Assembly (NCBI RefSeq): GCF_009939195.1
Contig: NZ_JAACKC010000006.1
Span: 62,001 to 126,000, forward strand
Reading direction: 5' to 3'
DNA: 64,000 nucleotides
Source of the DNA: Acinetobacter kanungonis
GTDB lineage: Bacteria > Pseudomonadota > Gammaproteobacteria > Pseudomonadales > Moraxellaceae
Part shown: positions 25,644 through 34,477 of the stretch, in pieces
Numbering within the stretch: position 1 is the first letter of the stretch
How the letters are laid out: every line of letters begins with the position of its first letter
Translations under genes and position numbers: made by a program
Notes under the pieces: generated by a model
What the model was told of the DNA's origin: nothing
Seen by the model: only the letters and a program-made list of their open reading frames with translations
Database searches by the model: none

Positions 25644-26087
25644 ATGTCTTACCAACATATTTTAGTTCCAGTAGACGGCTCTGCAATTTCATTTTCAGCA
25701 GTGAAACAAGCCTCAATTATTGCGAAAGCTTTTGGTAGCGAATTAACACTCATTAGCCTTGTTGCAGAAGATCCGTTTACAGAGGTCGACTTCTATTACT
25801 CTTCTGCAATTATGAAAGAATATTTTGTACAAGCTTATGCTAATGCTGAAAAAGCATTAAAAGAAGCGCTTGTGATTGCCCAAGCTGAAGGTGTAGAACC
25901 AACTACTCAAATTATTAAAGGTCAAGTTTCTGCCGAAGGCGTGGTGAAAACTGCAGAAGAGAAAAAATCGGACCTGATTGTGATGGGTTCACATGGTCGT
26001 AAAGGTTTCCAAAAATTCCTACTGGGCAGTTTTGCACAAGATGTACTCCGTGCTACGCAGTTACCTGTATTGATTGTAAAAGAGTAA
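25644..26087 (+). CDS. Universal stress protein (UspA family), copy 1
   Basis: 147 residues, a single Usp domain. It begins with the phosphate-loop strand YQHILVPVDGSAIS and ends with the ATP-binding motif VMGSHGRKGFQKFLLGSFAQ (Gly-x2-Gly-x9-Gly-Ser). ATP binding is therefore likely. CAGGAG precedes the ATG. A second related usp gene lies 112 nt downstream with a hairpin between them. UspA proteins support survival under starvation and oxidative stress. Confidence 0.93.
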   Translation: MSYQHILVPVDGSAISFSAVKQASIIAKAFGSELTLISLVAEDPFTEVDFYYSSAIMKEYFVQAYANAEKALKEALVIAQAEGVEPTTQIIKGQVSAEGVVKTAEEKKSDLIVMGSHGRKGFQKFLLGSFAQDVLRATQLPVLIVKE

Positions 26088-26097
26088 AAAGTAATCT

Positions 26098-26127
26098 AAG
26101 CACCTGCTATGTTGTAGGTGCTTCTTC
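26098..26127 (+). terminator. Hairpin between the two usp genes
   Basis: Stem AAGCACCTGC / GTAGGTGCTT (one G-U pair) followed by a short T-rich run. A weak terminator or attenuator. Confidence 0.6.
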
Positions 26128-26199
26128 AGGTCTATGACCTAATAATTTATTTATTCGTTTCGAACCAAGTTTTATATTTATAATCGAAGGTGTTTATTC

Positions 26200-26643
26200 A
26201 TGACTTATCAACATATTTTAGTACCTGTCGATGAATCCCCAATTTCATATACTGCTGTTGAACAAGCGCTTTCTTTAGCAAAATTACTAAATTGCCGCGT
26301 AACTGTGATGTGCGTGGTCGCTGTTGACCCTTTTGTTGGTGTGGATTTTTATAAAGTGGCTCCTGCGATTACTGATTATTTCATGCAGGCAGAAGAAAAT
26401 GCACAAAAGCGTTTAGCCGACATTAAACAATCTTTTATTCGTGACGAAGTTGAGGTCGATACTAAAGTCATTCGCGGTGTTTCAGCAGCAGATGGCATTA
26501 TTCAAATTGCCGATGAAGTCAGTGCAGACCTGATTATCATGGGTTCACACGGTCGTACAGGTTTTAAAAAGATGATGCTCGGGAGTGTTGCACAAGCTGT
26601 GCTGACCCAATCCCCTATCCCTGTCTTAATTGTAAAAGTCTAA
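26200..26643 (+). CDS. Universal stress protein (UspA family), copy 2
   Basis: 147 residues, same length and domain as the upstream copy: YQHILVPVDESPIS at the N-terminus and IMGSHGRTGFKKMMLGSVAQ at the C-terminus, so the ATP-binding glycine motif is intact. The two proteins are clearly related yet well diverged, an old tandem duplication. It probably has its own promoter, because a hairpin separates the genes. It is followed by a strong terminator. Confidence 0.93.
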   Translation: MTYQHILVPVDESPISYTAVEQALSLAKLLNCRVTVMCVVAVDPFVGVDFYKVAPAITDYFMQAEENAQKRLADIKQSFIRDEVEVDTKVIRGVSAADGIIQIADEVSADLIIMGSHGRTGFKKMMLGSVAQAVLTQSPIPVLIVKV

Positions 26644-26649
26644 ATTATA

Positions 26650-26673
26650 AAATCCCTCACGTATGAGGGATTT
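26650..26673 (+). terminator. Terminator after usp copy 2
   Basis: Perfect stem AAATCCCTCA / TGAGGGATTT with CGTA loop and T tract. Confidence 0.9.
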
Positions 26674-26759
26674 TTATTGCCTTACAAATTCAACTATCCA
26701 AACAAGAAAACCCAAGTTCTACTCTTCTCCATTCATTATTTTTGTACATACAAATAAAA

Positions 26760-26789
26760 AGGCTATTCCTCATTACTGAGAAATAGCCT
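26760..26789 (-). terminator. Terminator after pepN
   Basis: 13-nt arms starting AGGCTATT with one mismatch, TTAC loop, and a T run on the minus strand, just beyond the pepN stop. Confidence 0.85.
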
Positions 26790-26812
26790 GACTTAGATTA
26801 AAAATTAAAAAA

Positions 26813-29419
26813 TTAAATACTCAGCATACTATTTAAAGTTTCTACCACATTTTTAGATTTCACTTGTGGTTTCAATGCTTCTAAAGATGCCAAAACATTG
26901 GAGCGCTGTGGTTCTGCCAAGGTATACCAGCGTGACAATACCTGTAATAAACGTGAACCCAAAATCGGATTTTTCTCGTCTAAATACTTCGCCAACTCGA
27001 CAAAATGCTGTACCCCAAAACTCCACGTATTCACAGGGTTGCTATTTAAGCCACCACTCACGGCACGAATACGGTTTGGCGTCCCCAAATCATAGTCAGG
27101 ATGATTAAGTAAAGTTTGAATACTGGCTGCCGTCGCATTTGGATGTGATGCTTGCACCATAAACCACTGATCCAGAGAAAGCGCTTCTTCTTTAAAGCGA
27201 TCATAAAAATCGTCTAAAGCATCTTGTGCCTGTGGTGCATCATTCCATACCAATACACGTAAAGCACCTAAACGCTCTGACATATTACCCGTTGTCATAT
27301 ATTGCGCATGTGCCAAACTATACGCATCCGCATCTTTTTGACGTGCCAACATCATCAGCATGATATTTTTTAGAGCACGCACACCCATCGCTTGAGAAAA
27401 CTCTTTCTGCAAATCAGGATCTAATGCCAAGTAAGTCTCTTTACAGAACGAACCCAAAGCTTGCGCCAAAGTATTCAGTAAGGCATTGCGCTTTTCTTGA
27501 ATCACTACCGGATTATAGTTTTCATCAATGCGGCTACCCAAATACCCTTCGCTTGGTACATCAAATAGACGTGATGCCAGTAATGGATCTTTTTCCACTA
27601 AAGCTGGCAAGGTATTTTTGATGGCTTGGACATAAATGGCAGCATCATGATCATTCAGCAACACACGCTCTAATAAGGTTTGTGTCGCCTGCCATTGGTT
27701 GAAACCATTGGTTTCATACTGAATTAAGAAAGCCAATTCTTCATCAGAATAATTAAAGTCCAAGTTTACTGGTGCCGAGAAATTACGCAGCAATGACACC
27801 ACAGGTTTAGCCGTCACACCCGTAAATACGATACTGGCTTGATCTTGGTCAAACAGATACACGCCATCTTTCACACCATTTTCAAACAGTGCTTCCGATT
27901 GCAAAGTATATTGCTCGCCTGTCTCTGCATTAAACAAAGCCAAAGCCACCGGAATTGGTACAGCCTTTAAGTTTGGATATTTTGCATGCGCTTTCAGGCT
28001 TTGCTTGAAACTCAAACGATAAGTCTGTGCGGCAGCATCATACTCACCCGTTGCTTCAAGTTTTGGCGTACCTGGTTGGTTATACCACTTCAGGAAGTTA
28101 GACAAATCTACGCCTGAGCCTGCAGTCAATGCCGCAACCCAATCTTCTACAGTGACTGCTTGCCCATCATGACGACGGAAGTATTCATCAGTCCCTTTAC
28201 GGAATTTTTCTTTACCCAATAGCGTCGACATCATGCGGTTAATTTCCGCACCTTTCTCATACACCGTAGCTGTGTAAAAGTTATTGATCTCGACAAAATG
28301 ATCAGGACGTGGCGGATGGGACAACGGGCCTGAATCTTCTGGAAATTGATGTGCTTTTAATACTGCAACATCATCAATACGCTGTACTGCGGCAGACTGT
28401 AAATCTTCAGAGAAGGATTGATCGCGGAATACCGTTAAACCTTCCTTCAAGCACAATTGGAACCAGTCACGGCAAGTAATACGGTTGCCCGTCCAGTTAT
28501 GGAAATACTCATGTGCAATCACCGACTGTACACGCATAATCGCGGCATCCGTGGTGTATTCTTCATCTGCAAGTACACAAGACGTATTAAAGATATTTAA
28601 GCCTTTATTTTCCATCGCACCCATGTTGAACTGGCTGACTGCCACAATCATGTAGTTATCCAGATCGTATGGACGACCATAATGCTCTTCATCCCAACGC
28701 ATCGAATGCTTTAAAGCTTCCATCGCGATATGGCATTTCGGAATATCTTTTTCGATTGCATAAATTTCTAAGGCAACGTCACGACCTTCTGAAGTGGTGT
28801 AACGGTCTTTCAGTACAGCCAAATCACCAATCACACAAGCAAATAAATAACTTGGCTTTTTGGTTGGGTCTTGCCAAATCGCAAAGTGACGATCAGCACC
28901 GACTTCACCAGTTTCTAACAAGTTCCCATTGGCTAACAGCACAGGGTATTTTTTATCAGCTTCGACACGTGTGGTAAACACAGCCAAAACATCAGGACGG
29001 TCTGGATAGAAGGTAATTTTACGGAAACCTTCAGGTTCATTTTGGGTCACGAACAAATCCCCAGCTTGATACAAACCTTCCAGCATGGTGTTAGATTCTG
29101 GATGAATCACCACTGAAGTCTCAAGAATGACTTCATTTGGTGCATTATGGATCACTAATTGCTCTGCATCTAATGTATAGTCAGTTTCAGCAAGCAATTG
29201 ACCATTCATACGAACAGATTTGAGTTCAAGATCACGACCCAATAATACTAACTCACCTTCAGTCTGACGTTGCATGACCAAATTGGCAACCACATTGGTG
29301 TGATCTGCATACACCTGAATATCCAAATTAATTGAATCTACAAGAAAGACGGGCTTTTGATAGTCTTTTAAATACACTGTCTGGTCTGCTTCAACCACTG
29401 GATTTGCCGCAATGTTCAT
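26813..29419 (-). CDS. pepN: Aminopeptidase N
   Basis: 868 residues, normal for gammaproteobacterial PepN. Zinc metallopeptidase of the M1 family that removes N-terminal residues from peptides in the cytoplasm. Exopeptidase motif MGAMENKGLN at about residues 265-274; zinc site VIAHEYFHNWTGNR with HExxH at about 303-307 and the third ligand Glu in LCLKEGLTVFRDQ. The C-terminal helical domain is complete. AGGA precedes the ATG. It appears monocistronic with its own terminator. Confidence 0.97.
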   Translation of the reverse strand: MNIAANPVVEADQTVYLKDYQKPVFLVDSINLDIQVYADHTNVVANLVMQRQTEGELVLLGRDLELKSVRMNGQLLAETDYTLDAEQLVIHNAPNEVILETSVVIHPESNTMLEGLYQAGDLFVTQNEPEGFRKITFYPDRPDVLAVFTTRVEADKKYPVLLANGNLLETGEVGADRHFAIWQDPTKKPSYLFACVIGDLAVLKDRYTTSEGRDVALEIYAIEKDIPKCHIAMEALKHSMRWDEEHYGRPYDLDNYMIVAVSQFNMGAMENKGLNIFNTSCVLADEEYTTDAAIMRVQSVIAHEYFHNWTGNRITCRDWFQLCLKEGLTVFRDQSFSEDLQSAAVQRIDDVAVLKAHQFPEDSGPLSHPPRPDHFVEINNFYTATVYEKGAEINRMMSTLLGKEKFRKGTDEYFRRHDGQAVTVEDWVAALTAGSGVDLSNFLKWYNQPGTPKLEATGEYDAAAQTYRLSFKQSLKAHAKYPNLKAVPIPVALALFNAETGEQYTLQSEALFENGVKDGVYLFDQDQASIVFTGVTAKPVVSLLRNFSAPVNLDFNYSDEELAFLIQYETNGFNQWQATQTLLERVLLNDHDAAIYVQAIKNTLPALVEKDPLLASRLFDVPSEGYLGSRIDENYNPVVIQEKRNALLNTLAQALGSFCKETYLALDPDLQKEFSQAMGVRALKNIMLMMLARQKDADAYSLAHAQYMTTGNMSERLGALRVLVWNDAPQAQDALDDFYDRFKEEALSLDQWFMVQASHPNATAASIQTLLNHPDYDLGTPNRIRAVSGGLNSNPVNTWSFGVQHFVELAKYLDEKNPILGSRLLQVLSRWYTLAEPQRSNVLASLEALKPQVKSKNVVETLNSMLSI

Positions 29420-29622
29420 ATCATTTCCTATTTGTCATTTCAGCATGAATACTTCAACTGCCAGAACGTGCTTACATCGGCAGCAATCAGCTTCTTTGCT
29501 TTTATTTATATTTCAATATGGGTGTTTATTTTCTGCATTTCAATCATATTTGCGCATAATTTTTAGGGGATGTATTTTATTTATACGCTTTTATTCCTCC
29601 TCTATAAGTATGTTGGCTAAAG

Positions 29623-30066
29623 ATGAAAATACAACACCTGATTTGCGCTATCGTACTCTCAAGTTTCGCATCGGTTGCAATTGCCGCGCCAACTCTTCAG
29701 TCTTGGGAGTGTCTAAAGTCTGAGACTCAGCATAATTTTGTTTTAGTCGCCCCTACGCGAGATTCTCGAATCATCCAATTGATGTACTATCCCTATTTAA
29801 AACCCGTCCGTTTACATCATGTTAAAACTGAATATGTAGAAATGGCAGAAGGTCGTCCCTTTGAGCAACATCTATTTTTTAATGAACGCAATGGCAAACA
29901 ACTAACAGGACAATACGAAGTCATCTTGCAAGGTGCACGTATTTACGGTGTGACTTATACCGCCAAAACATCAGGTCGAATCACTGCCTATCAAGATTAT
30001 CTTTCCAATGCAGAAAAACAAAAGCTCAATCAGATCCTGATACCAAAGAACATCGAATGTATTTGA
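29623..30066 (+). CDS. Hypothetical secreted protein, 147 aa
   Basis: I do not recognise the family. A clear signal peptide is present (MKIQHLICAIVLSSF, then cleavage after AIA), so the protein is exported, probably to the periplasm. The mature part has two cysteines, one near each end (SWECLK and NIECI), which could form a disulfide, and a mixed beta-rich composition. It is divergent from pepN. No clear operon partner; the next gene starts about 140 nt later. Confidence 0.75.
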   Translation: MKIQHLICAIVLSSFASVAIAAPTLQSWECLKSETQHNFVLVAPTRDSRIIQLMYYPYLKPVRLHHVKTEYVEMAEGRPFEQHLFFNERNGKQLTGQYEVILQGARIYGVTYTAKTSGRITAYQDYLSNAEKQKLNQILIPKNIECI

Positions 30067-30202
30067 CGCATGCCACTTAAATAGACTTATATTTCATTTT
30101 TTCATCTTTAACTTAATCTCAATTTACGACCAAATTAACAAATTGATTAGAATTTGTGCATGCTTTTTGCTTATAGATATATGTGCAATCAGCAAAATAA
30201 CA

Positions 30203-30478
30203 ATGAGGTGTAAGATAAACATCAAAGAACAACTGGTCCGCGCTGCGAATATTAAAATCATGCAAACCTTAGATCAGGCAGGTATTGATCACAAGGTCAT
30301 TGCTGCATTCATGTGCTGTGAAGGTATAAAAGTGCAAGCACATGAAGTAAGTACCATTTTAAATCAATATGATGCTTTAGGAAGCAAAAAACTCCCATCC
30401 AAAAAAGTCAAAGCCTTGTTGACGGCCAAACAACTTGGTGAAGAAGATGAAAGCCTGCCTTGCCCAGCAGCATACTAA
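30203..30478 (+). CDS. Hypothetical small protein, about 90 aa
   Basis: Family not recognised. The frame is open from 30143, but conserved-looking protein seems to begin near INIKEQLVRAANIKIMQTL. The only ATG in a sensible place is 30203 (MRCKINIKEQ), which has a poor upstream ribosome site; a good one, GAGGTG, lies just inside and points to an ATA or ATC near 30215. So the true start is uncertain and may be non-standard. The protein is soluble, mostly helical, with a CC pair (AFMCCEG) and a basic patch (KKLPSKKVKALL) that could bind nucleic acid. A terminator follows. Confidence 0.6.
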   Translation: MRCKINIKEQLVRAANIKIMQTLDQAGIDHKVIAAFMCCEGIKVQAHEVSTILNQYDALGSKKLPSKKVKALLTAKQLGEEDESLPCPAAY

Positions 30479-30502
30479 GCGATACTTGAACCTTTCCACA
30501 TC

Positions 30503-30527
30503 GAGCTACTGTTAAGTAGCTCTTTTT
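30503..30527 (+). terminator. Terminator after small hypothetical gene
   Basis: Perfect stem GAGCTACT / AGTAGCTC, GTTA loop, then TTTTT. Confidence 0.9.
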
Positions 30528-30649
30528 ATTTCATCCATTTTAAAAACCTACAAAGCTTTGCAGAATTGCACAACAGTTGGGCACGGTGCAGAATCTAAAG
30601 GGTGTATAATCACAACGATAACTCTGTTTTCGGATTGACGACCACCACT

Positions 30650-31813
30650 ATGCTGCTTCAAATTCTGCAAAAACAACTAGATGAAAGCACAACCTGTCCA
30701 CTATGTCAGGCAGCAATGTATTGGGTTGAAGCAGAACAATATGACCAAGATGTCCAATTTCATGAATGCAGTCATTGTGCGCACCGTGTCTTTCAAGATG
30801 ATAAACACACCTGTCATTGCGAGCGTTGTGCTGCCAAACGTAAAAAGCTTTTACAAGAAACACGCCTGCAAGAGCAACGCAAGTTTAAAACTAAAAATAA
30901 GGAAGTGGTTGAACTTGAATTGAGTCAACTCAGCTTTTTACACAAACTGTTTTTACTCAGCATGCTGGACAATCAAGTTCAGGAATATTCGGTACACGAT
31001 GAATTTATCCATTGGGAAGCCATTAAGTTTCATCCGATTACACCCAATTATTTTTTTCAAAGCACCTTGCTCAAGCAATTGCTAAAAGACCAAATACTCA
31101 TTGCCAAAGACTTTGCCGAAGAAGCACATGAATACTATGTCAATGTGCGTTTAGAGGGTTATTCAGAGCCGAGCTTGTTTAGTATTACCCAACAATTGAG
31201 ACATTGGTTTTTTGAAAATCTACGCTTAGGCGTTCCATTTAAAGACGCAGAAGAAGTGAAAAATACTTTGTATTTGGTGCTCTATCAAGAAATCGTGCAA
31301 TTCATGCAGTTCTATTGCAAATCTTGGGGCATTCAAATTGCTGGCAATCAAAGCTTTCAGACCTTTTGCTATCGCCTGATGGACACATTGGCCGTGGGTC
31401 AAATTTATTACCTCATCCAAACGGCTTTAGAATATCTGTATGAACAAAAAGCGCTAAAACCGCGCAATGAAAACTTTATTAACACCAATCTACTCAAGAA
31501 AACACTGCAACAGTACCGTGAACGCGCACTGGCAGAAAAATGGGAAACCTCTACCCTTCCTCGTTTACCTGGCATGCCACTGAGTAAAATGAGTGAGATC
31601 TTGTTTTTCAAGTTTCTGGGCTATGATGAGCGTATCTTCTTCCAACCTGTTTGGCGTTCATGGAAAAAAATTGAACCGCGTTTAAATTTCTATTCCGTCA
31701 AACGCTGTATGTATTGTGGTTCTAACGACTTGGCCGTCGATTATGATGCTGAAGAATACGTTTCTCTATTCTGTCGCAAATGTAAGCATCAAGACCACTA
31801 TTTCACACGGTGA
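30650..31813 (+). CDS. Zinc-ribbon-containing protein of unknown function, 387 aa
   Basis: I do not recognise the family. From ATG 30650 the protein has an N-terminal metal-binding region with three Cys pairs (TTCPLCQ, HECSHCAH, CHCERCAAK), then a long helical region of about 250 residues rich in Leu, Phe and Gln, and a C-terminal zinc ribbon (RCMYCGSNDL and LFCRKCKHQ, C-x2-C repeated). A GTG at 30602 would extend it, but TATAAT at 30604-30609 looks like a promoter -10 box, which favours the later ATG. thiM follows almost directly. The ribbons suggest nucleic-acid or protein binding. Confidence 0.75.
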   Translation: MLLQILQKQLDESTTCPLCQAAMYWVEAEQYDQDVQFHECSHCAHRVFQDDKHTCHCERCAAKRKKLLQETRLQEQRKFKTKNKEVVELELSQLSFLHKLFLLSMLDNQVQEYSVHDEFIHWEAIKFHPITPNYFFQSTLLKQLLKDQILIAKDFAEEAHEYYVNVRLEGYSEPSLFSITQQLRHWFFENLRLGVPFKDAEEVKNTLYLVLYQEIVQFMQFYCKSWGIQIAGNQSFQTFCYRLMDTLAVGQIYYLIQTALEYLYEQKALKPRNENFINTNLLKKTLQQYRERALAEKWETSTLPRLPGMPLSKMSEILFFKFLGYDERIFFQPVWRSWKKIEPRLNFYSVKRCMYCGSNDLAVDYDAEEYVSLFCRKCKHQDHYFTR

Positions 31814-31825
31814 ATGGTGAACATT

Positions 31826-32695
31826 ATGTCTACACAATCCAACTCTTCCACATTTGACCTTCAGGATGACTCAGTGGATCAAACCGACCCTTTACTTCAG
31901 AAAATCATTGAAGCCCATACGCAACTGCGTGCGACGCAGCCACTGGTGCAATGTATCACTAATAGCGTGGCAGCCAATTATGTTGCGAATGTCTTGCTAG
32001 CATCTGGTGCTTCACCTGCCATGATCGACAACCCATTTGAAGCAGAAAGCTTTACTCGCATTAGCAGTGCACTTAGCATTAACTTGGGTACACCAACCAC
32101 TGAGCAGATGCAAGCCATGCAAATTTCTGCCTTGACCGCACAGCAAGCTTCAGTACCTTGGGTACTTGATCCAGTCGGTTATGGGGCGATTTTATCTTGG
32201 CGTAGTGAAATGACCGATGAACTCCTTCAGTACCGTCCAACGGTCATTCGCGGTAATGCTTCAGAAATGAGTGCTTTAGCAGGCAACCAAGTGGAAAGCA
32301 AAGGGGTCGATAGTACGCTAGATAGTACTGAAGTCTATATTCAAGCATGGTCCCTGCTCGAACATGCCGAATGTATTGCGATTTCGGGCGAGTCAGATTT
32401 TATTCTGTCTAAAGAACTTGATTGTGTGATTCAGGTGAATGGTGGTTCGCATTTACAACCACGCGTCACGGCAACTGGCTGTGCCTTAGGGGCATTAATT
32501 GCTGCATATTGCGCAGTTACGTCCACCACGCTTGCGACATTGGCGGCACATGTGCATTTTGCCATTGCAGGTCAATTGGCATATCAAACTGCAAAAACAG
32601 TAGGTGCTTTTAATGTTGCATTTTTAGATGTACTGGATAGCCTTACGGCTGAACAAATCAGTGAGTATGCAAGTTTCAGCATGATTCGCAGGTAA
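31826..32695 (+). CDS. thiM: Hydroxyethylthiazole kinase
   Basis: About 289 residues from the ATG at 31826 (GGTGA 7 nt upstream); an ATG at 31814, right after the previous stop, is possible. It phosphorylates 4-methyl-5-(2-hydroxyethyl)thiazole, a thiamine salvage step. Visible: PLVQCITNSVAANYVANVLL (substrate side), ASGASPAMIDNPFEAESF, DPVGYGA, RGNASEMSAL and the ATP/catalytic segment VTATGCALGALIAAY with the conserved Cys. No thiD, thiE or TPP riboswitch is nearby. It may be co-transcribed with the zinc-ribbon gene. Confidence 0.94.
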   Translation: MSTQSNSSTFDLQDDSVDQTDPLLQKIIEAHTQLRATQPLVQCITNSVAANYVANVLLASGASPAMIDNPFEAESFTRISSALSINLGTPTTEQMQAMQISALTAQQASVPWVLDPVGYGAILSWRSEMTDELLQYRPTVIRGNASEMSALAGNQVESKGVDSTLDSTEVYIQAWSLLEHAECIAISGESDFILSKELDCVIQVNGGSHLQPRVTATGCALGALIAAYCAVTSTTLATLAAHVHFAIAGQLAYQTAKTVGAFNVAFLDVLDSLTAEQISEYASFSMIRR

Positions 32696-32700
32696 AAAAC

Positions 32701-32733
32701 AGATGTGAGCATAACTAGAATATGCTCACATCT
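32701..32733. terminator. Terminator between convergent genes
   Basis: Perfect 13-bp arms AGATGTGAGCATA / TATGCTCACATCT with 7-nt loop; T run on the minus strand, so it mainly terminates the GNAT-like gene and probably also thiM. Confidence 0.88.
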
Positions 32734-32734
32734 A

Positions 32735-33466
32735 TTAACTCGCTGCGCGTTCTATCGCATTTAAAATTGCGGCTTCGGTTAACATTTTAGTATTCAATTT
32801 ACTGACACACATCATCCCCATCCCATCAAAAAAATCTGGTGTGTGCTGCATAAAGAAATCAATATGCTGATTCGCCTGATCATGCATATGAATTGACTCA
32901 TCTAGAGTAGTTTCAGGGATCACTCTTGGATGTACATAAATATCTTCACGACGTTTTTGTACATCTGGTTTACGTACGGCAACCAATTTAAGTACGTCCA
33001 GATAATCCTGTGGTGTCTCGACATCGGTTCTTGGATAAAAATTATGTGCACACGATGCAAGCAAGGCATAAGCTTTTGGCTGCATCATAGTCATCACAAA
33101 CCATAATGGAATCAGCGGATGTTTAATACTGTGCTGTACAGCGACTTTAATCACTGAGTTCACAGTTTTATTGCCTCGTTGATAATTCGGTAAGAATGAC
33201 CCGCGAGAGTTCACCACAAAAATATTCTTTTCCCGAATATTTAATTTTAAAATTAAAATACTGTTATACCCTATTAATTTTACACCATCGAAATATTCTA
33301 CAACTTGTACTGATATCGCATCAGGATCATGCATAAAATCAAAGAGTTCTTGCTTACATGTTTCAGGAAAAATGATGCGATCAAAATCTAAAAGTTGTTC
33401 TAAATATTGATTCTGATGTTCAGGGGCTAACTTCTTATAATCTACAATAGCTTCTGAAATATTCAT
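32735..33466 (-). CDS. Hypothetical protein, possibly GNAT-like
   Basis: 243 residues from ATG 33466 (CGGAG close upstream); a TTG at 33553 would add 29 residues. I do not recognise the family. The middle part (VKLIGYNSILILKLNI, then IFVVNSRGSFLPNYQRGN and a following helix) has the strand, RG-containing loop and helix layout of acyl-CoA-binding GNAT proteins, but the match is loose. No signal peptide or membrane segment is clear. The gene is isolated, with 525 bp of non-coding DNA upstream. Confidence 0.6.
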   Translation of the reverse strand: MNISEAIVDYKKLAPEHQNQYLEQLLDFDRIIFPETCKQELFDFMHDPDAISVQVVEYFDGVKLIGYNSILILKLNIREKNIFVVNSRGSFLPNYQRGNKTVNSVIKVAVQHSIKHPLIPLWFVMTMMQPKAYALLASCAHNFYPRTDVETPQDYLDVLKLVAVRKPDVQKRREDIYVHPRVIPETTLDESIHMHDQANQHIDFFMQHTPDFFDGMGMMCVSKLNTKMLTEAAILNAIERAAS

Positions 33467-33991
33467 AACTCCGTCCGAGTTGAATAGACCACATGATTGT
33501 AATACTACTTTTTGATTGCTGACATCCCCTAAATTAGGTAAATCAGCACACAATATCTTTAAATAAGATGATTATTCATCTTTTAAATCAATATATTACA
33601 GATTTACGTATTGAGTAAAATCAATAAGATATAAGTGAAATGCAACTTTAATTTAATGAATAGCAATCCCTAATATTTACACAAAATAACCCTTAAAAAA
33701 TTTAAGTCTTTTTATCAATCATTTATCGGTTTTAGATCAATTTCTCTGATTATTATGCAAGCTCATGCAAAACCAAACCATAAAACGAACCAATAGCATC
33801 TTTAAGTCACCCTTCCCAAAAGATGCTATTGGCTCAATCATCACCTTTAACCCATTCGGTGATAACTTATATATTTAGTGTAATCATTAGCTTGAACAAT
33901 TGTTTCCTGTATTTGAGCTTTATTTTCATAAAATCAGCATAGGAATGAAGTATATTTACATTTTAAAGAAGATTCTTCCATGGAATGAATT
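33467..33991. other. Long intergenic region with one strong palindrome
   Basis: About 525 bp between the divergent GNAT-like and Lrp genes. It is very A+T-rich and contains a perfect 14-bp inverted repeat (33790-33832), listed separately. I see no supported ORF or tRNA. Confidence 0.5.
33790..33832. repeat. Perfect 14-bp inverted repeat
   Basis: Arms CCAATAGCATCTTT (33790-33803) and AAAGATGCTATTGG (33819-33832) around a 15-nt C-rich loop. No T tract follows on either strand close to the stem, so it is not a typical intrinsic terminator. Confidence 0.85.
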
Positions 33992-34477
33992 TTGAACAGC
34001 ACAGAATATATACTCGATAAAATTGATCGAAAGATTTTATCTGCTCTACGTCAAAATGGCAGATTGACCGTTGCGCAATTGGCAGAAGAAGTCGGACTTT
34101 CATCCTCACCCTGTTGGACACGACTGAAACGCTTGGAAACTTTAAAAATCATTGATGGCTATACCGCCAACATCAATCCTAAAGCGATTGGTATTAATGA
34201 ATTGTTCTTCATTGAAATTACTCTAGAACGGCATGATGATGAAATTCTAGAGCAGTTTAGTCAAACCTTGGCAGACATCCCTGAAGTGATTGAGGCGCAT
34301 TTGGTGACTGGAGACTACGATTATTTGGTTAAAGTGGCAGTGAAAAACTCTGAGCACTATGAACGCTTTCTAAGAAAAAAGTTATATTCTATTAAAGGGA
34401 TTCGACATACACGATCTACTTTTGCCTTACGCCCACTCAAGTCTGCAACCACATCAGATTTAATGTTAATTGAATAA
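33992..34477 (+). CDS. Lrp/AsnC-family transcriptional regulator
   Basis: 161 residues from a TTG start with GGAA upstream; the nearby ATGs are out of frame. N-terminal HTH: LDKIDRKILSALRQNGRLTV and VGLSSSPCWTRLKRLE. The C-terminal RAM effector domain (about 70-150) shows LVTGDYDYLVKVAV, the conserved Gly-Asp-x-Asp turn. Such proteins form octamers that sense amino acids. The target is not known; the anion transporter downstream is a possible one, but a terminator and 335 bp separate them. Confidence 0.93.
   Translation: MNSTEYILDKIDRKILSALRQNGRLTVAQLAEEVGLSSSPCWTRLKRLETLKIIDGYTANINPKAIGINELFFIEITLERHDDEILEQFSQTLADIPEVIEAHLVTGDYDYLVKVAVKNSEHYERFLRKKLYSIKGIRHTRSTFALRPLKSATTSDLMLIE

Noticed and set aside
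29412-29723. 103-codon plus-strand frame beginning over the pepN start
   Set aside because: It overlaps the signal peptide region of the secreted protein in another frame and has no start signals; likely chance.
31790-31830. TPP riboswitch upstream of thiM
   Set aside because: thiM starts within a few bases of the upstream stop codon, leaving no room for a riboswitch, and no THI-box-like sequence was seen.
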